Source of the DNA: Patescibacteria group bacterium
GTDB taxonomy: Bacteria; Patescibacteriota; Patescibacteriia; Patescibacteriales; UBA12465
Direction: 5' to 3'
DNA: 32,784 bases
NCBI GenBank assembly: GCA_028705215.1
Contig: JAQWDY010000001.1
Span: forward strand, 1-32,784
The notes beneath the pieces are model-generated. The model was not told the DNA's origin. It was given only the letters and a program-made list of their open reading frames with translations, and made no database searches. Positions 1 through 7,796 of the stretch are shown piece after piece (the stretch's first letter is position 1; each line of letters starts with the position of its first letter). The translations under genes were made by a program, and so were the position numbers.

Positions 1-1
1 A

Positions 2-205
2 TATTTTGGCTTAAAAGATCATCGCCTGGAAATAAAAATGCCACGCAATTATGATATCGCCTTAATATTTGCTCTTAGTTACTTTATAATTGGTCAAATC
101 CAAGAAGTTAAACCGGCTTATTATCAAGAAAATATCGCTCGCTACTGCCAAGAGGGGCCATTAGCGTATGGTCAAAAAAAGCCTTTTTCAATTATAGTAG
201 AATAA
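2..205 (+). CDS. C-terminal fragment of an unidentified protein (5' end outside window)
   Basis: An open frame runs from the window edge to TAA at 203-205, giving 67 residues that start YFGLKDHRLEIK and end KKPFSIIVE. The fragment is mostly soluble, with one hydrophobic stretch (DIALIFALSYFIIGQ). The codon choice looks like the neighbouring genes and a strong terminator follows the stop, so it is probably a real gene end. I do not recognise the family. The hydrophobic stretch after a Pro-Arg-Asn-Tyr-Asp motif is vaguely like the end of a TsaD-type protein, but that is too weak to call. Confidence 0.6.
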   Translation, partial: YFGLKDHRLEIKMPRNYDIALIFALSYFIIGQIQEVKPAYYQENIARYCQEGPLAYGQKKPFSIIVE

Positions 206-217
206 AATAAAAGAAAA

Positions 218-241
218 ACAAGATTATTAATTTAATCTTGT
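218..241. terminator. Bidirectional terminator between convergent genes
   Basis: Stem ACAAGATTA (218-226) pairs with TAATCTTGT (233-241) across a 6-nt loop. There is an A-rich run upstream and a T run downstream, so it can terminate both the rightward partial gene and the leftward phosphoglycerate mutase. Its right arm overlaps the stop codon of that gene. Confidence 0.8.
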
Positions 242-981
242 TTTTTATTATTTGTTATTTTAATTTTATTTCTTTCGACACGCTCCTTTAATTCTTTTCT
301 GCTAGCTAAATAATAGTGTCGACGAGGCTTTAAATCATTATCCAGCTCATATATTAAAGGAACACCGGTCGGAATATTTAATTTTGTAATTTCCTGTGCG
401 GAAACTCCATCTAAGTATTTTATCAGCGCCCGCAAACTATTGCCACTGGCTACTATGAGAATTTTTTTATTTTCTTTAAGTTGGGGCACTATTTTCTCTT
501 GCCAAAAATTTTTTACTCGAATAACCACATCTTTTAAGCTCTCACTACTTGGCACGGGAATTTGCGCATACATTTTATCATTTGCTTGGTTATATTTATT
601 TTTTTTACTAATCTCAGGTGGGCGCACTCCATAGCTACGGCGCCAAATATGTACTTGCTTTTCGCCAAATTTTTCCGCCATCTCACTTTTATTAAGCCCC
701 TGCAAATCTCCATAATGACGCTCGTTAAGACGCCAATCAAACAGTTTAACTAAATTTTTTTGATTTATTTCCCGCAGCGCGAGTCGCATTGTTCTTTTTG
801 CCCTTTTTAAATAAGAGGCATAGGCGATGTCAAAATTAAAGCCCGCTTGCAATAATTTTTTTCCCGCATCTTTTGCCTCAAGAACGCCGCGCTGAGTTAG
901 ATCAACATCGGTCCAACCGGTAAAAAGATTCTTTCTGTTCCAAACACTTTCACCATGACGAAGTAAAACAATTTTTATCAT
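232..981 (-). CDS. gpmA: 2,3-bisphosphoglycerate-dependent phosphoglycerate mutase
   Basis: This cytosolic glycolytic enzyme interconverts 3- and 2-phosphoglycerate through a phosphohistidine intermediate. The 249-residue length is normal for the family. It carries LLRHGES with the phospho-acceptor His9, the GWTDVDLT segment, NERHYG with the acid-base Glu87, and NIPTGVPLIYE near the C-terminus. The ATG start puts the RHG motif at the usual position. One residue is odd: the family motif AHGNSLRAL reads ASGNSLRAL here, so Ser179 replaces the second active-site histidine. The codon is a clear AGT. It is transcribed divergently from the peptidase gene, from a likely promoter at 1011-1040. The family is certain; full activity is not. 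Confidence 0.95.
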   Translation of the reverse strand: MIKIVLLRHGESVWNRKNLFTGWTDVDLTQRGVLEAKDAGKKLLQAGFNFDIAYASYLKRAKRTMRLALREINQKNLVKLFDWRLNERHYGDLQGLNKSEMAEKFGEKQVHIWRRSYGVRPPEISKKNKYNQANDKMYAQIPVPSSESLKDVVIRVKNFWQEKIVPQLKENKKILIVASGNSLRALIKYLDGVSAQEITKLNIPTGVPLIYELDNDLKPRRHYYLASRKELKERVERNKIKITNNKKQD

Positions 982-1010
982 AGAGTTAGAAAAATTATTT
1001 TCATCTTTTT

Positions 1011-1040
1011 AGTATAACATAAATTGACTAAAAAAGTTAA
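1011..1040 (-). promoter_or_regulatory. Predicted promoter of gpmA
   Basis: On the minus strand a TATACT -10 (1016-1011) lies 18 nt from a TTAACT -35 (1040-1035). It overlaps the rightward promoter of the peptidase gene, so the two may compete for RNA polymerase. Confidence 0.45.
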
Positions 1041-1051
1041 AAAGTGATAAT
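1024..1051 (+). promoter_or_regulatory. Predicted sigma70-type promoter of the LysM/M23 peptidase gene
   Basis: TTGACT (1024-1029), a 16-nt spacer and GATAAT (1046-1051) predict a start near 1058. This leaves about 150 nt before the first conventional start codon of the peptidase (TTG 1206). Confidence 0.6.
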
Positions 1052-1180
1052 ATGAGCATAGTTTAAAGTATTTTATATAAAAAACACTAAAACTAGCCAA
1101 TTTAATAAACTAGCCGTTAACAGTGGCCTTCTTGCTATTAAGACCCTAAAACTATTTGGAAGTTTCATAACGGGAACGCT

Positions 1181-1202
1181 CCGGCTCATTGCCGGCTTTT
1201 TT
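1181..1202 (+). terminator. Terminator-like hairpin in the peptidase leader or N-terminal coding region
   Basis: CCGGC (1181-1185) pairs with GCCGG (1191-1195) across TCATT, followed by six T residues. It lies between the predicted promoter and TTG 1206. It could attenuate the gene or end a short RNA of about 145 nt. Alternatively it lies inside coding sequence, because the peptidase frame is open through it. Confidence 0.4.
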
Positions 1203-1205
1203 CGC

Positions 1206-2471
1206 TTGCTCTTTAATTTATTTTTTAAAAGAATATTAGTTAAAATATATTTTGAAATCTTCCGATTAAAAAAAGGCGAAACTAAAGAAAAAACAACTTT
1301 AAGTCTTCTTAAAAAGAATTTAGCTTATTTTTCCATAATCTTCCTTACGGTCCTTTTTATCCTTTCTAACATTCAAGCAAAAAACCAAGTTCACGCTGCT
1401 TCGGAAAATAAGATTTCGCAAACCATAATGTCACACTTAATTGAAAATCAATTTAGCGCCATGACAACAGAAAGCGAAGAGCTAATTGCTGATTCCTATA
1501 TCCCCAATCGTGCTGAAGAGGCAAATCAAGAAAAGTATTATCAAGAAGCATTAGTTGAAAAAAACTATGGAGCAAATACTGAAACAAACGGAACAAGCAG
1601 TCCAGAAGCAATTATTGTTAACGAAGAAGCAATGGCGGTAAAACCAAAAGGATTAAATATCCCTAATCTATCTGATAGCGCTATAGACGGCGCCCAAAGA
1701 ACTGAGACTATAAATTATACAGTATCAAGTGGTGATACCATTAGTTCCATTTCTCAAAATTTTGGCATCACTATTAACACTATACTTTGGGCAAACAATC
1801 TAAGCGCCAACAGCATTATTAGACCAGGCGACACACTTATTATCCTCCCCTATAGTGGCGTTACTCACACTGTTAAAAGTGGTGACACACTTTCAAAAAT
1901 AGCCCAAAGCTACGATGTGTCAGAAGATAAAATTATTGCCAGCAACAATTTAGGTTCAGTTCTTAAAATCGGCGAAAAATTAATGATTCCTGGCGGCAGT
2001 AAAAAGAGTACAGTTGTAGCCGCAAGACCAAGCACACCTAGCCCTAATACTGGAATATCAATAATTAAAGACTTGGTCACTTCACCAAGCACTAATGAGC
2101 CAGTAACAAGCGAGGGCAAAATGCTTTGGCCAACTGAGGGCAAAAGAATTACTCAATATTATTCTTGGAGTCATACCGGCCTTGATATTGCTAATAAAAC
2201 AGGAACTCCTCTCTATGCTGCTGAGGCAGGCACGGTTGAATATTCTGGTTGGAGTAATGGTTATGGTTATAACGTCTTGATCAATCACGGCGGAGGAAAG
2301 AAAACAAGATACGCGCACGCTAGCAAGCTATTCGTTGAAGTCGGTGATCAAGTCGAAAGAGGTGAAAATATTGCTGCTATGGGATCAACTGGTTGGTCTA
2401 CGGGCCCCCACATTCACTTTGAAGTTATAATTAATGGAAAAAAATATAATCCTTTAAACTATATAAAATAA
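1206..2471 (+). CDS. Membrane-anchored LysM / M23 (LytM-type) murein endopeptidase
   Basis: A predicted zinc metallopeptidase that cleaves peptidoglycan cross-bridges outside the cytoplasmic membrane. With TTG 1206 as start there are 421 residues. A basic N-terminal segment is followed by one membrane span (LAYFSIIFLTVLFILSNI). Two LysM modules (YTVSSGDTISSISQNFG and HTVKSGDTLSKIAQSYD, each ending in a GD/GE-L-IP-like motif) bind glycan. The C-terminal M23 domain has the zinc ligands HTGLD and HIHFE and the catalytic-site segment TRYAH. The start is unsettled. The same frame is open back to 1062 and reads as plausible basic-hydrophobic protein (for example GTLRLIAGFFRLLFNLFF), but it has no ATG, GTG or TTG before 1206. 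The next gene follows after one base. Confidence 0.9.
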   Translation: MLFNLFFKRILVKIYFEIFRLKKGETKEKTTLSLLKKNLAYFSIIFLTVLFILSNIQAKNQVHAASENKISQTIMSHLIENQFSAMTTESEELIADSYIPNRAEEANQEKYYQEALVEKNYGANTETNGTSSPEAIIVNEEAMAVKPKGLNIPNLSDSAIDGAQRTETINYTVSSGDTISSISQNFGITINTILWANNLSANSIIRPGDTLIILPYSGVTHTVKSGDTLSKIAQSYDVSEDKIIASNNLGSVLKIGEKLMIPGGSKKSTVVAARPSTPSPNTGISIIKDLVTSPSTNEPVTSEGKMLWPTEGKRITQYYSWSHTGLDIANKTGTPLYAAEAGTVEYSGWSNGYGYNVLINHGGGKKTRYAHASKLFVEVGDQVERGENIAAMGSTGWSTGPHIHFEVIINGKKYNPLNYIK

Positions 2472-2472
2472 T

Positions 2473-2721
2473 ATGAGTCAAATTATTATCGGTATCGCTA
2501 TTTTAGCAGTCGGCGCTTATGTAGTTATTAAAACTGAATGGTTTTTAAATAATTTCGGTCGTATCTCTTGGTTTGAGGCAAAGCTCGGCAGCGAAGGTGG
2601 TTCTCGCTTAGGGTATAAACTAATTGGCGTTATTTTAATTACTTTAGGCATCATTCTAACAACTGGCAGTGGTGATAATTTTATGCGCTGGCTTTTGGCG
2701 CCACTTTTAAAATACAACTAA
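2473..2721 (+). CDS. Small two-span membrane protein, function unknown
   Basis: The product has 82 residues. Two hydrophobic segments, about residues 3-20 (IIIGIAILAVGAYVVI) and 46-65 (LGYKLIGVILITLGIIL), are separated by a short loop containing Phe-Gly-Arg and Gly-Ser-Glu-Gly-Gly. It starts one base after the peptidase stop, so it is almost certainly cotranscribed with it. I do not recognise a characterised family. A helper role for the cell-wall enzyme is inferred from position only. Confidence 0.75.
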   Translation: MSQIIIGIAILAVGAYVVIKTEWFLNNFGRISWFEAKLGSEGGSRLGYKLIGVILITLGIILTTGSGDNFMRWLLAPLLKYN

Positions 2722-2779
2722 GCGCTTAGCTCTTGACCAAAAAATATTTGCTTGTTAATCTAGAAAAAGAAACATTGTT

Positions 2780-2853
2780 GGGCCCTTAGCTCAGCTGGCT
2801 AGAGCACCTGCTTTGCAAGCAGGGGGTCAAGGGTTCGAATCCCTTAGGGTCCA
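2780..2853 (+). tRNA. tRNA-Ala (TGC)
   Basis: Full cloverleaf. The acceptor GGGCCCT pairs with AGGGTCC and includes the G3-U70 wobble pair that marks alanine tRNAs. Anticodon loop TTTGCAA gives anticodon TGC; the T arm is AAGGG/CCCTT with TTCGAAT. The discriminator is A2853, and no CCA is encoded. Confidence 0.97.
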
Positions 2854-2858
2854 CTTTC

Positions 2859-2889
2859 AAAAAACCTCTCCTTTATGAGAGGTTTTTTT
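2859..2889 (+). terminator. Rho-independent terminator after tRNA-Ala
   Basis: ACCTCTC (2864-2870) pairs with GAGAGGT (2877-2883), flanked by an A run and a T run that extend the stem. Confidence 0.85.
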
Positions 2890-2911
2890 GTTTTGTAAAA
2901 TAACTTATTTT

Positions 2912-2940
2912 TTGCTAAATAGCATAAGACTTGATAAAAT
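2912..2940 (+). promoter_or_regulatory. Predicted promoter of the polA operon (leaderless geometry)
   Basis: TTGCTA (2912-2917), a 17-nt spacer and TAAAAT (2935-2940). A start seven bases after the -10 falls on A2947 of the polA ATG, so the mRNA may be leaderless. No Shine-Dalgarno sequence is seen. Confidence 0.5.
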
Positions 2941-2946
2941 TAAACC

Positions 2947-5649
2947 ATGAAAAATAATAAAGAAAAACTAATAATAATAGATGGCAATGCTGTTATCCAT
3001 CGTAGCTTTCATGCCCTGCCACCAACATTGAGAACCAGGGACGGAGTTTTAGTTAATGCTGTTTATGGTTTTACCTCTTTTTTAATTAAAGCGATAGATG
3101 AATTTAAGCCTCAGTATGTAATCTTAACCCTTGATAAGGCGGGGCCAACTTTTCGCCATGAAGCTTATTCTGATTACAAGGCAACTCGCGTTAAAGCCGC
3201 TGATGAACTATACGAACAGATCCCTCTAATTAAAGAAGTGGCAACTGCTTTTGCTATACCCATTTTTGAAAAAAGTGGTTATGAAGCCGATGATTTAATT
3301 GGCTCTTTAGTTAAAAAACTTGAATCAGAAAAAAACATAGAAACTATTATTGTAACTGGCGATTTAGACACGCTACAACTAATTAACCCCGGCGCTATGG
3401 TTTATACTATGAGTCGTGGTCTCACTGATAGCGTTTTATATGATGAAAATAAAGTCCGAGAAAGGTATAGCCTCCTTCCAAAACAAATTATTGATTACAA
3501 GGCTTTAGCGGGCGATGCTAGTGACAATATTCCTGGCGCCAAGGGCATAGGAGAAAAAACGGCCATCGAACTTCTGCTTAAATTTAAAAGCATAGAACAA
3601 TTATTTGACAATATTGATAAAAATGTAAGCAACTTAAAAGAGCGTACCTTAAAATTATTAAAGGAATCGCGTGATAATGTTTTTTTAAGCAAGAAGCTTG
3701 CCACCATAGATCAAGATGTAGAAATAAACTTTTCTTTAGAAAATGCAAAATTTGGCCCATTGGACAAAGACATTTTAACATCCCTGTTCTCACGCTTAGA
3801 GTTTAAGTCATTAATGACAAAGCTTGAATCACTCGCTTTTGATGCGTCCACCAAAAAAGAAGTAAAAAAAATTAAAGAAAAATTAAAAATTACATATTTG
3901 AAAACACCAGAAGCTAATAGCACGTTTTTAAAACAAGTAAAAAAAGAAAAATTTTTATCAATTTTCTTAGCTCAGTCAGATGTACCAGAAAAATTTTTTG
4001 GCCTCGCTTTAAGTTTCAAAAATGGCGCCAATTATTTCCTTCCTTTTAACGAAAAGAACATCGTCTCCCTTAAAACAATTTGGGAAGATGAGAAAATATT
4101 AAAAATTGGTCATGACTTAAAAAAAGTTTGGAAAATATTTAAAACACTTAATATTGAATTGAAAGGTCTTTATTTTGACACTTTGCTTGCCAGCTATTTG
4201 TTAAATCCTGGAGAAAGAAAATACAAATTAGAAAATTTAATTTTCTCTGAATTAGGTTTCGATGTAAATGAAACAGGCAAAGAAGAGTCGGCCAGAAAAA
4301 ATACTCAATTAAGTCTCGAATTTGATATTGATTGGGATAAAATTAGCGCCACTGCCAACTGGCAATCAAAGCTACTTTTACCATTATATGAAAAATTAAA
4401 AGAAAGGTTAGAGTCTGAAAATTTAATGTCAGTTTTTACTAATCTAGAAATGCCTCTACTTTCAGTTTTGGGAAAAATGGAACATCAGGGAATAAAGGTT
4501 GAAGCAAAAATTTTAGATGATTTAGATAAAAAGACGCTGACGAAAATAAAAATTTTAGAAAAAAAAATTCAAGAATTAGTGGGACGTAAATTTAACATTA
4601 GTTCACCTAAGCAATTGAAAGAAATTTTATTTGATGTCTTGAAAATTTCAACTTCTGGTTTAAAAAAAACAAAAACAGGCTATTCGACAGCTGAAGATGA
4701 ATTAAATAAAATTTATTCACTCCATCCAGTTGTCCCTTTAATATTAGATTATCGGGAGCTGACAAAATTGGAAACAACCTATTTAAATACCTTGCCAAAA
4801 ATTATTAATCCAAAAACAGGAAGAATTCATACTACCTTCTCCCAAGTTACTACTGCCACTGGTCGACTTTCTTCTCACGACCCCAACCTTCAGAATATTC
4901 CCACCAAAACCAAGGAAGGCAGAGAAATACGTAGCGCTTTTGTCGCTGAAAAAGGTTATATTTTAGTTGGCTTTGATTACTCTCAAATTGAATTAAGAGT
5001 TGCTGCTCACTTTTCTCAAGATAAAGCGATGCTAACCGCTTTTAAAAACTTCTCCGACATTCATGCGGAAACAGCCGCCAAGATAAATGAAGTTGCTCTA
5101 GATAAAGTTACTACAAAGATGAGAAATGAGGCTAAAGCTATTAATTTTGGCATACTCTACGGACAAGGGCCACATGGATTAAGCCAAAATGCTGGCATTA
5201 GCTATGCTCGAGCAAAAGAATTCATTGATAAATATTTCCTCACCTATCCACAAATTAAAGAAATGGTTGACTCTTTTATAAAACAGGCCCAAAAAAATGG
5301 TTATGTTACCACCCTACTTGGTCGCAAAAGATATCTACCTGACATTAATTCGTCCTTAGCGGTTGTGAAAAAGAGTGCCGAGAGAATGGCGATAAATACC
5401 CCCATCCAAGGAACAGCCGCTGACATTATTAAACAAGTAATGATAAAAATAGAAGAGCAGATAAAAAATGATAGCGATGTTATCCGCCCTCTTTTGCAAA
5501 TTCATGACGAGTTAATTTTTGAAATAAAAGAAGAGTTTGTCGAAAAATATAGTGAAGATATCGCTAATATCATGCAAACTAATTTTAACCTACTTGTTCC
5601 TTTAGTTGTGCAAGTTGCTAAAGGAAAAAGTTGGAAAGAATTAAAGTAA
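2947..5649 (+). CDS. polA: DNA polymerase I
   Basis: Family A polymerase for Okazaki-fragment maturation and repair; 900 residues. An N-terminal 5'-3' flap nuclease domain (about residues 1-290) has the acidic motifs IIDGNAVIHR, GYEADDLIG, TGDLDTLQL and AGDASDNIPG, then the helix-hairpin-helix GIGEKTA. The central 3'-5' exonuclease-like domain (about 310-480) lacks a recognisable Asp-x-Glu metal-binding motif and is probably inactive, as in Taq. The polymerase domain has TATGRLSSHDPNLQNIP, motif A FDYSQIELR (Asp about 677), motif B RNEAKAINFGILYG and motif C QIHDELIFE (Asp about 854). It heads a rightward run with murD, murI and holA, and murD starts 4 nt after its stop. Confidence 0.98.
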   Translation: MKNNKEKLIIIDGNAVIHRSFHALPPTLRTRDGVLVNAVYGFTSFLIKAIDEFKPQYVILTLDKAGPTFRHEAYSDYKATRVKAADELYEQIPLIKEVATAFAIPIFEKSGYEADDLIGSLVKKLESEKNIETIIVTGDLDTLQLINPGAMVYTMSRGLTDSVLYDENKVRERYSLLPKQIIDYKALAGDASDNIPGAKGIGEKTAIELLLKFKSIEQLFDNIDKNVSNLKERTLKLLKESRDNVFLSKKLATIDQDVEINFSLENAKFGPLDKDILTSLFSRLEFKSLMTKLESLAFDASTKKEVKKIKEKLKITYLKTPEANSTFLKQVKKEKFLSIFLAQSDVPEKFFGLALSFKNGANYFLPFNEKNIVSLKTIWEDEKILKIGHDLKKVWKIFKTLNIELKGLYFDTLLASYLLNPGERKYKLENLIFSELGFDVNETGKEESARKNTQLSLEFDIDWDKISATANWQSKLLLPLYEKLKERLESENLMSVFTNLEMPLLSVLGKMEHQGIKVEAKILDDLDKKTLTKIKILEKKIQELVGRKFNISSPKQLKEILFDVLKISTSGLKKTKTGYSTAEDELNKIYSLHPVVPLILDYRELTKLETTYLNTLPKIINPKTGRIHTTFSQVTTATGRLSSHDPNLQNIPTKTKEGREIRSAFVAEKGYILVGFDYSQIELRVAAHFSQDKAMLTAFKNFSDIHAETAAKINEVALDKVTTKMRNEAKAINFGILYGQGPHGLSQNAGISYARAKEFIDKYFLTYPQIKEMVDSFIKQAQKNGYVTTLLGRKRYLPDINSSLAVVKKSAERMAINTPIQGTAADIIKQVMIKIEEQIKNDSDVIRPLLQIHDELIFEIKEEFVEKYSEDIANIMQTNFNLLVPLVVQVAKGKSWKELK

Positions 5650-5653
5650 AAAA

Positions 5654-6979
5654 ATGAAAAAACAAAAAAACAAAAATTTTGATAAAATCGCCCTGCTCGG
5701 ACTAGGAAAAGATAATTTGGAATTATTAAAAATCTTTGATAAAAATAAGGCGCCACTAGATATTACCATTTGTGATTTTCGTGATATCAACATACTGCCA
5801 AAACATAAGCTTAGAAATTTAAAAATAAATTACCAATTAAAAGAAAGATTTAATCAAGATCTGCAACATTTTAACATTCTATTTCGTTCTCCCGGTTGGC
5901 CACTTTCCTGCCCTGGAATAAGGTCTGCCCAGAAAAAAAATCCGGAAATTAAAATTAGCAGCGCTCTTAATTTTTTCATGGAAACCTGCCCCAGCAAAAA
6001 TATCATTGGTGTTACGGGAACAAAAGGAAAAGGAACTACCGCCACCTTAATTTACAATATTTTAAAAAATAGTAGCAATAGAAAATATCAAACTTTTTTA
6101 GGTGGCAACATTGGCATTTCACCCCTTTCTTTTCTTAGTAAAATCAAGTCGCAAGATTGGATAATATTAGAACTATCAAGTTTTCAACTAGAAGACTTGA
6201 ATCTTTCCCCTAAAATCGCAGTTATCACAAACCTTTTTAAAGAACACCTGCAACCAGCTGATCCTAATAATCCCAACTACCACCCATCTTTTGAAAAATA
6301 TTGGCAAGCCAAACTAAATATTGTTGGAAAAAATAATCAACATCTAATCGCTAACGAAAAATTAAAAAGGAAAATAGAAAAATATATAAAAAATAAAAAA
6401 GTCATATATTTCTCAACCACCACCCTGCCTTCAAAGCTAGTTGGTAATTATAACAAAGAAAATATTGCAGCAGCGACAGCTGTTGCCCGCTTGCTGAAAA
6501 TAAAACCTGAGATTTATCAAAAAACTATTAGTCAATTTAAAAATCTTAATCATCGTTTAGAATTAGTAGCGAAAAAAAATGGTGTTTGCTATTTTGATAA
6601 TAGCTTTTCTACAACACCAGAAAGCACTGCTTTAGATTTGGAATCTTTTTCTGGCCGCATTATTCAAATTGCTGGCGGGGCTGATAAAGGAGCCTCTTTT
6701 GAAAAGCTGGCAAAAAAAATAAAAAGCAAAACCCATCTTCTAATACTACTACCAGGCCCTGGTTCTGAAAAAATAAAATTGGCTCTAAATAAAATAAAAT
6801 TTCCTAAAAATAAAATTAGACATGCCTCCTCTATGGCTGAAGCGGTTAAGGTTGCCACCCAAGAAGCTCAAGCAAAAGACACCGTTCTTTTATCAACTGG
6901 TTGTGCTAGTTTTGGGATATTTAAAAACTATAAAGAAAGAGGTGATTTATTTCAGCATTATGTTAAAAATGAAAAATAA
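5654..6979 (+). CDS. murD: UDP-N-acetylmuramoyl-L-alanine--D-glutamate ligase
   Basis: Cytoplasmic ATP-dependent Mur ligase that adds D-glutamate to UDP-MurNAc-L-Ala. At 441 residues it has the normal length. A Rossmann-like N-terminal domain precedes the P-loop GVTGTKGKGTTATL, then GGNIG, the LELSSFQLE segment and the SPKIAVITNLFKEHL block. The C-terminal domain carries the DNSFSTTPEST motif, equivalent to the N-D-S-K-x-T-N region of characterised MurD. The final bases overlap murI, which makes the D-Glu substrate, so product and substrate supply are coupled in one operon. The rest of the usual division/cell-wall cluster is absent here. Confidence 0.95.
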   Translation: MKKQKNKNFDKIALLGLGKDNLELLKIFDKNKAPLDITICDFRDINILPKHKLRNLKINYQLKERFNQDLQHFNILFRSPGWPLSCPGIRSAQKKNPEIKISSALNFFMETCPSKNIIGVTGTKGKGTTATLIYNILKNSSNRKYQTFLGGNIGISPLSFLSKIKSQDWIILELSSFQLEDLNLSPKIAVITNLFKEHLQPADPNNPNYHPSFEKYWQAKLNIVGKNNQHLIANEKLKRKIEKYIKNKKVIYFSTTTLPSKLVGNYNKENIAAATAVARLLKIKPEIYQKTISQFKNLNHRLELVAKKNGVCYFDNSFSTTPESTALDLESFSGRIIQIAGGADKGASFEKLAKKIKSKTHLLILLPGPGSEKIKLALNKIKFPKNKIRHASSMAEAVKVATQEAQAKDTVLLSTGCASFGIFKNYKERGDLFQHYVKNEK

Positions 6980-7790
6980 TAAAATCGGCATTTTTGATTC
7001 TGGCCTAGGCGGACTCAGTGTTTTAAAATATCTTAAAATAGATGTACCTGGCTACCATTATTTATATTTAGGTGATAATGCTCGTTTGCCTTATGGCGAA
7101 AAATCATCAGAAGACATATATAGATACTCTTGCCAGGCAATGGATTTTTTATTTGCCAAAGGCTGCGCTTTAGTTATTGTTGCTTGTAATACAGTTTCCG
7201 CTCAAGCCTTAAGAAGGTTACAACAAAAATACCTGCCACTTAATCATCCTCATAAAAAAATTCTTGGAGTAATTTTTCCTTTGGCTGAAAAATTTGCTAA
7301 ACAAAATAGAATAAATCGCATTGGTGTTATTGGAACCAAGGCAACCATCGCTTCCGGCACCTATGAAAATGAAATTAAAAAAATAAATCCTAATGTTAAA
7401 ATCGAAACAAAAAGCACCCCCTTACTTGTTCCTTTGATAGAAAATGGCTGGTTAAAAAAACCAGAAACGAAAATGATTTTAAAAAAATATTTAAAACCTT
7501 TGAAAAATAAACAAATTCAAGCCCTAATTCTTGGTTGCACTCATTATCCGTTTTTAATTAAAGACATCCAGCGTATTATGGGTAAAAAGATTTCCGTTCC
7601 TGATCCCGGTAAAATAGTAGCCCAAAGTCTAGCTGACTATCTTAATCGACATCCAGAGCTAAATTTAAAAACAAAAAACAAAACCGACATTTCCTTCTAT
7701 ACCACAGCTGACATAAATTTATTTAAAAAAGAAGGGGAAAAATTTTTAAATTCCAAAATTGAAAATATAAAAAAAATAAAAATAGATTAA
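6960..7790 (+). CDS. murI: Glutamate racemase
   Basis: Converts L- to D-glutamate for peptidoglycan synthesis, supplying MurD next door. The N-terminal IGIFDSGLGGLSVL and YLGDNARLPYG motifs are diagnostic. The two catalytic cysteines lie in IVACNTVS (Cys76) and LGCTHYP (Cys193). I chose ATG 6960 (MLKMKNNKIG) because an AGAGGTGAT ribosome-binding-like sequence lies at 6938-6946. ATG 6969 (MKNNKIG) is an equally plausible start with normal family length. Either overlaps the end of murD in another frame, implying translational coupling. The frame is open further upstream, but that part is antisense-like filler inside murD. Confidence 0.95.
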   Translation: MLKMKNNKIGIFDSGLGGLSVLKYLKIDVPGYHYLYLGDNARLPYGEKSSEDIYRYSCQAMDFLFAKGCALVIVACNTVSAQALRRLQQKYLPLNHPHKKILGVIFPLAEKFAKQNRINRIGVIGTKATIASGTYENEIKKINPNVKIETKSTPLLVPLIENGWLKKPETKMILKKYLKPLKNKQIQALILGCTHYPFLIKDIQRIMGKKISVPDPGKIVAQSLADYLNRHPELNLKTKNKTDISFYTTADINLFKKEGEKFLNSKIENIKKIKID

Positions 7791-7796
7791 CCGTTT

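Noticed and set aside
6822-6959. N-terminal extension of murI inside murD
   Set aside because: The extension lies wholly in murD in another frame. The conserved racemase N-terminus begins at 6960 or 6969.
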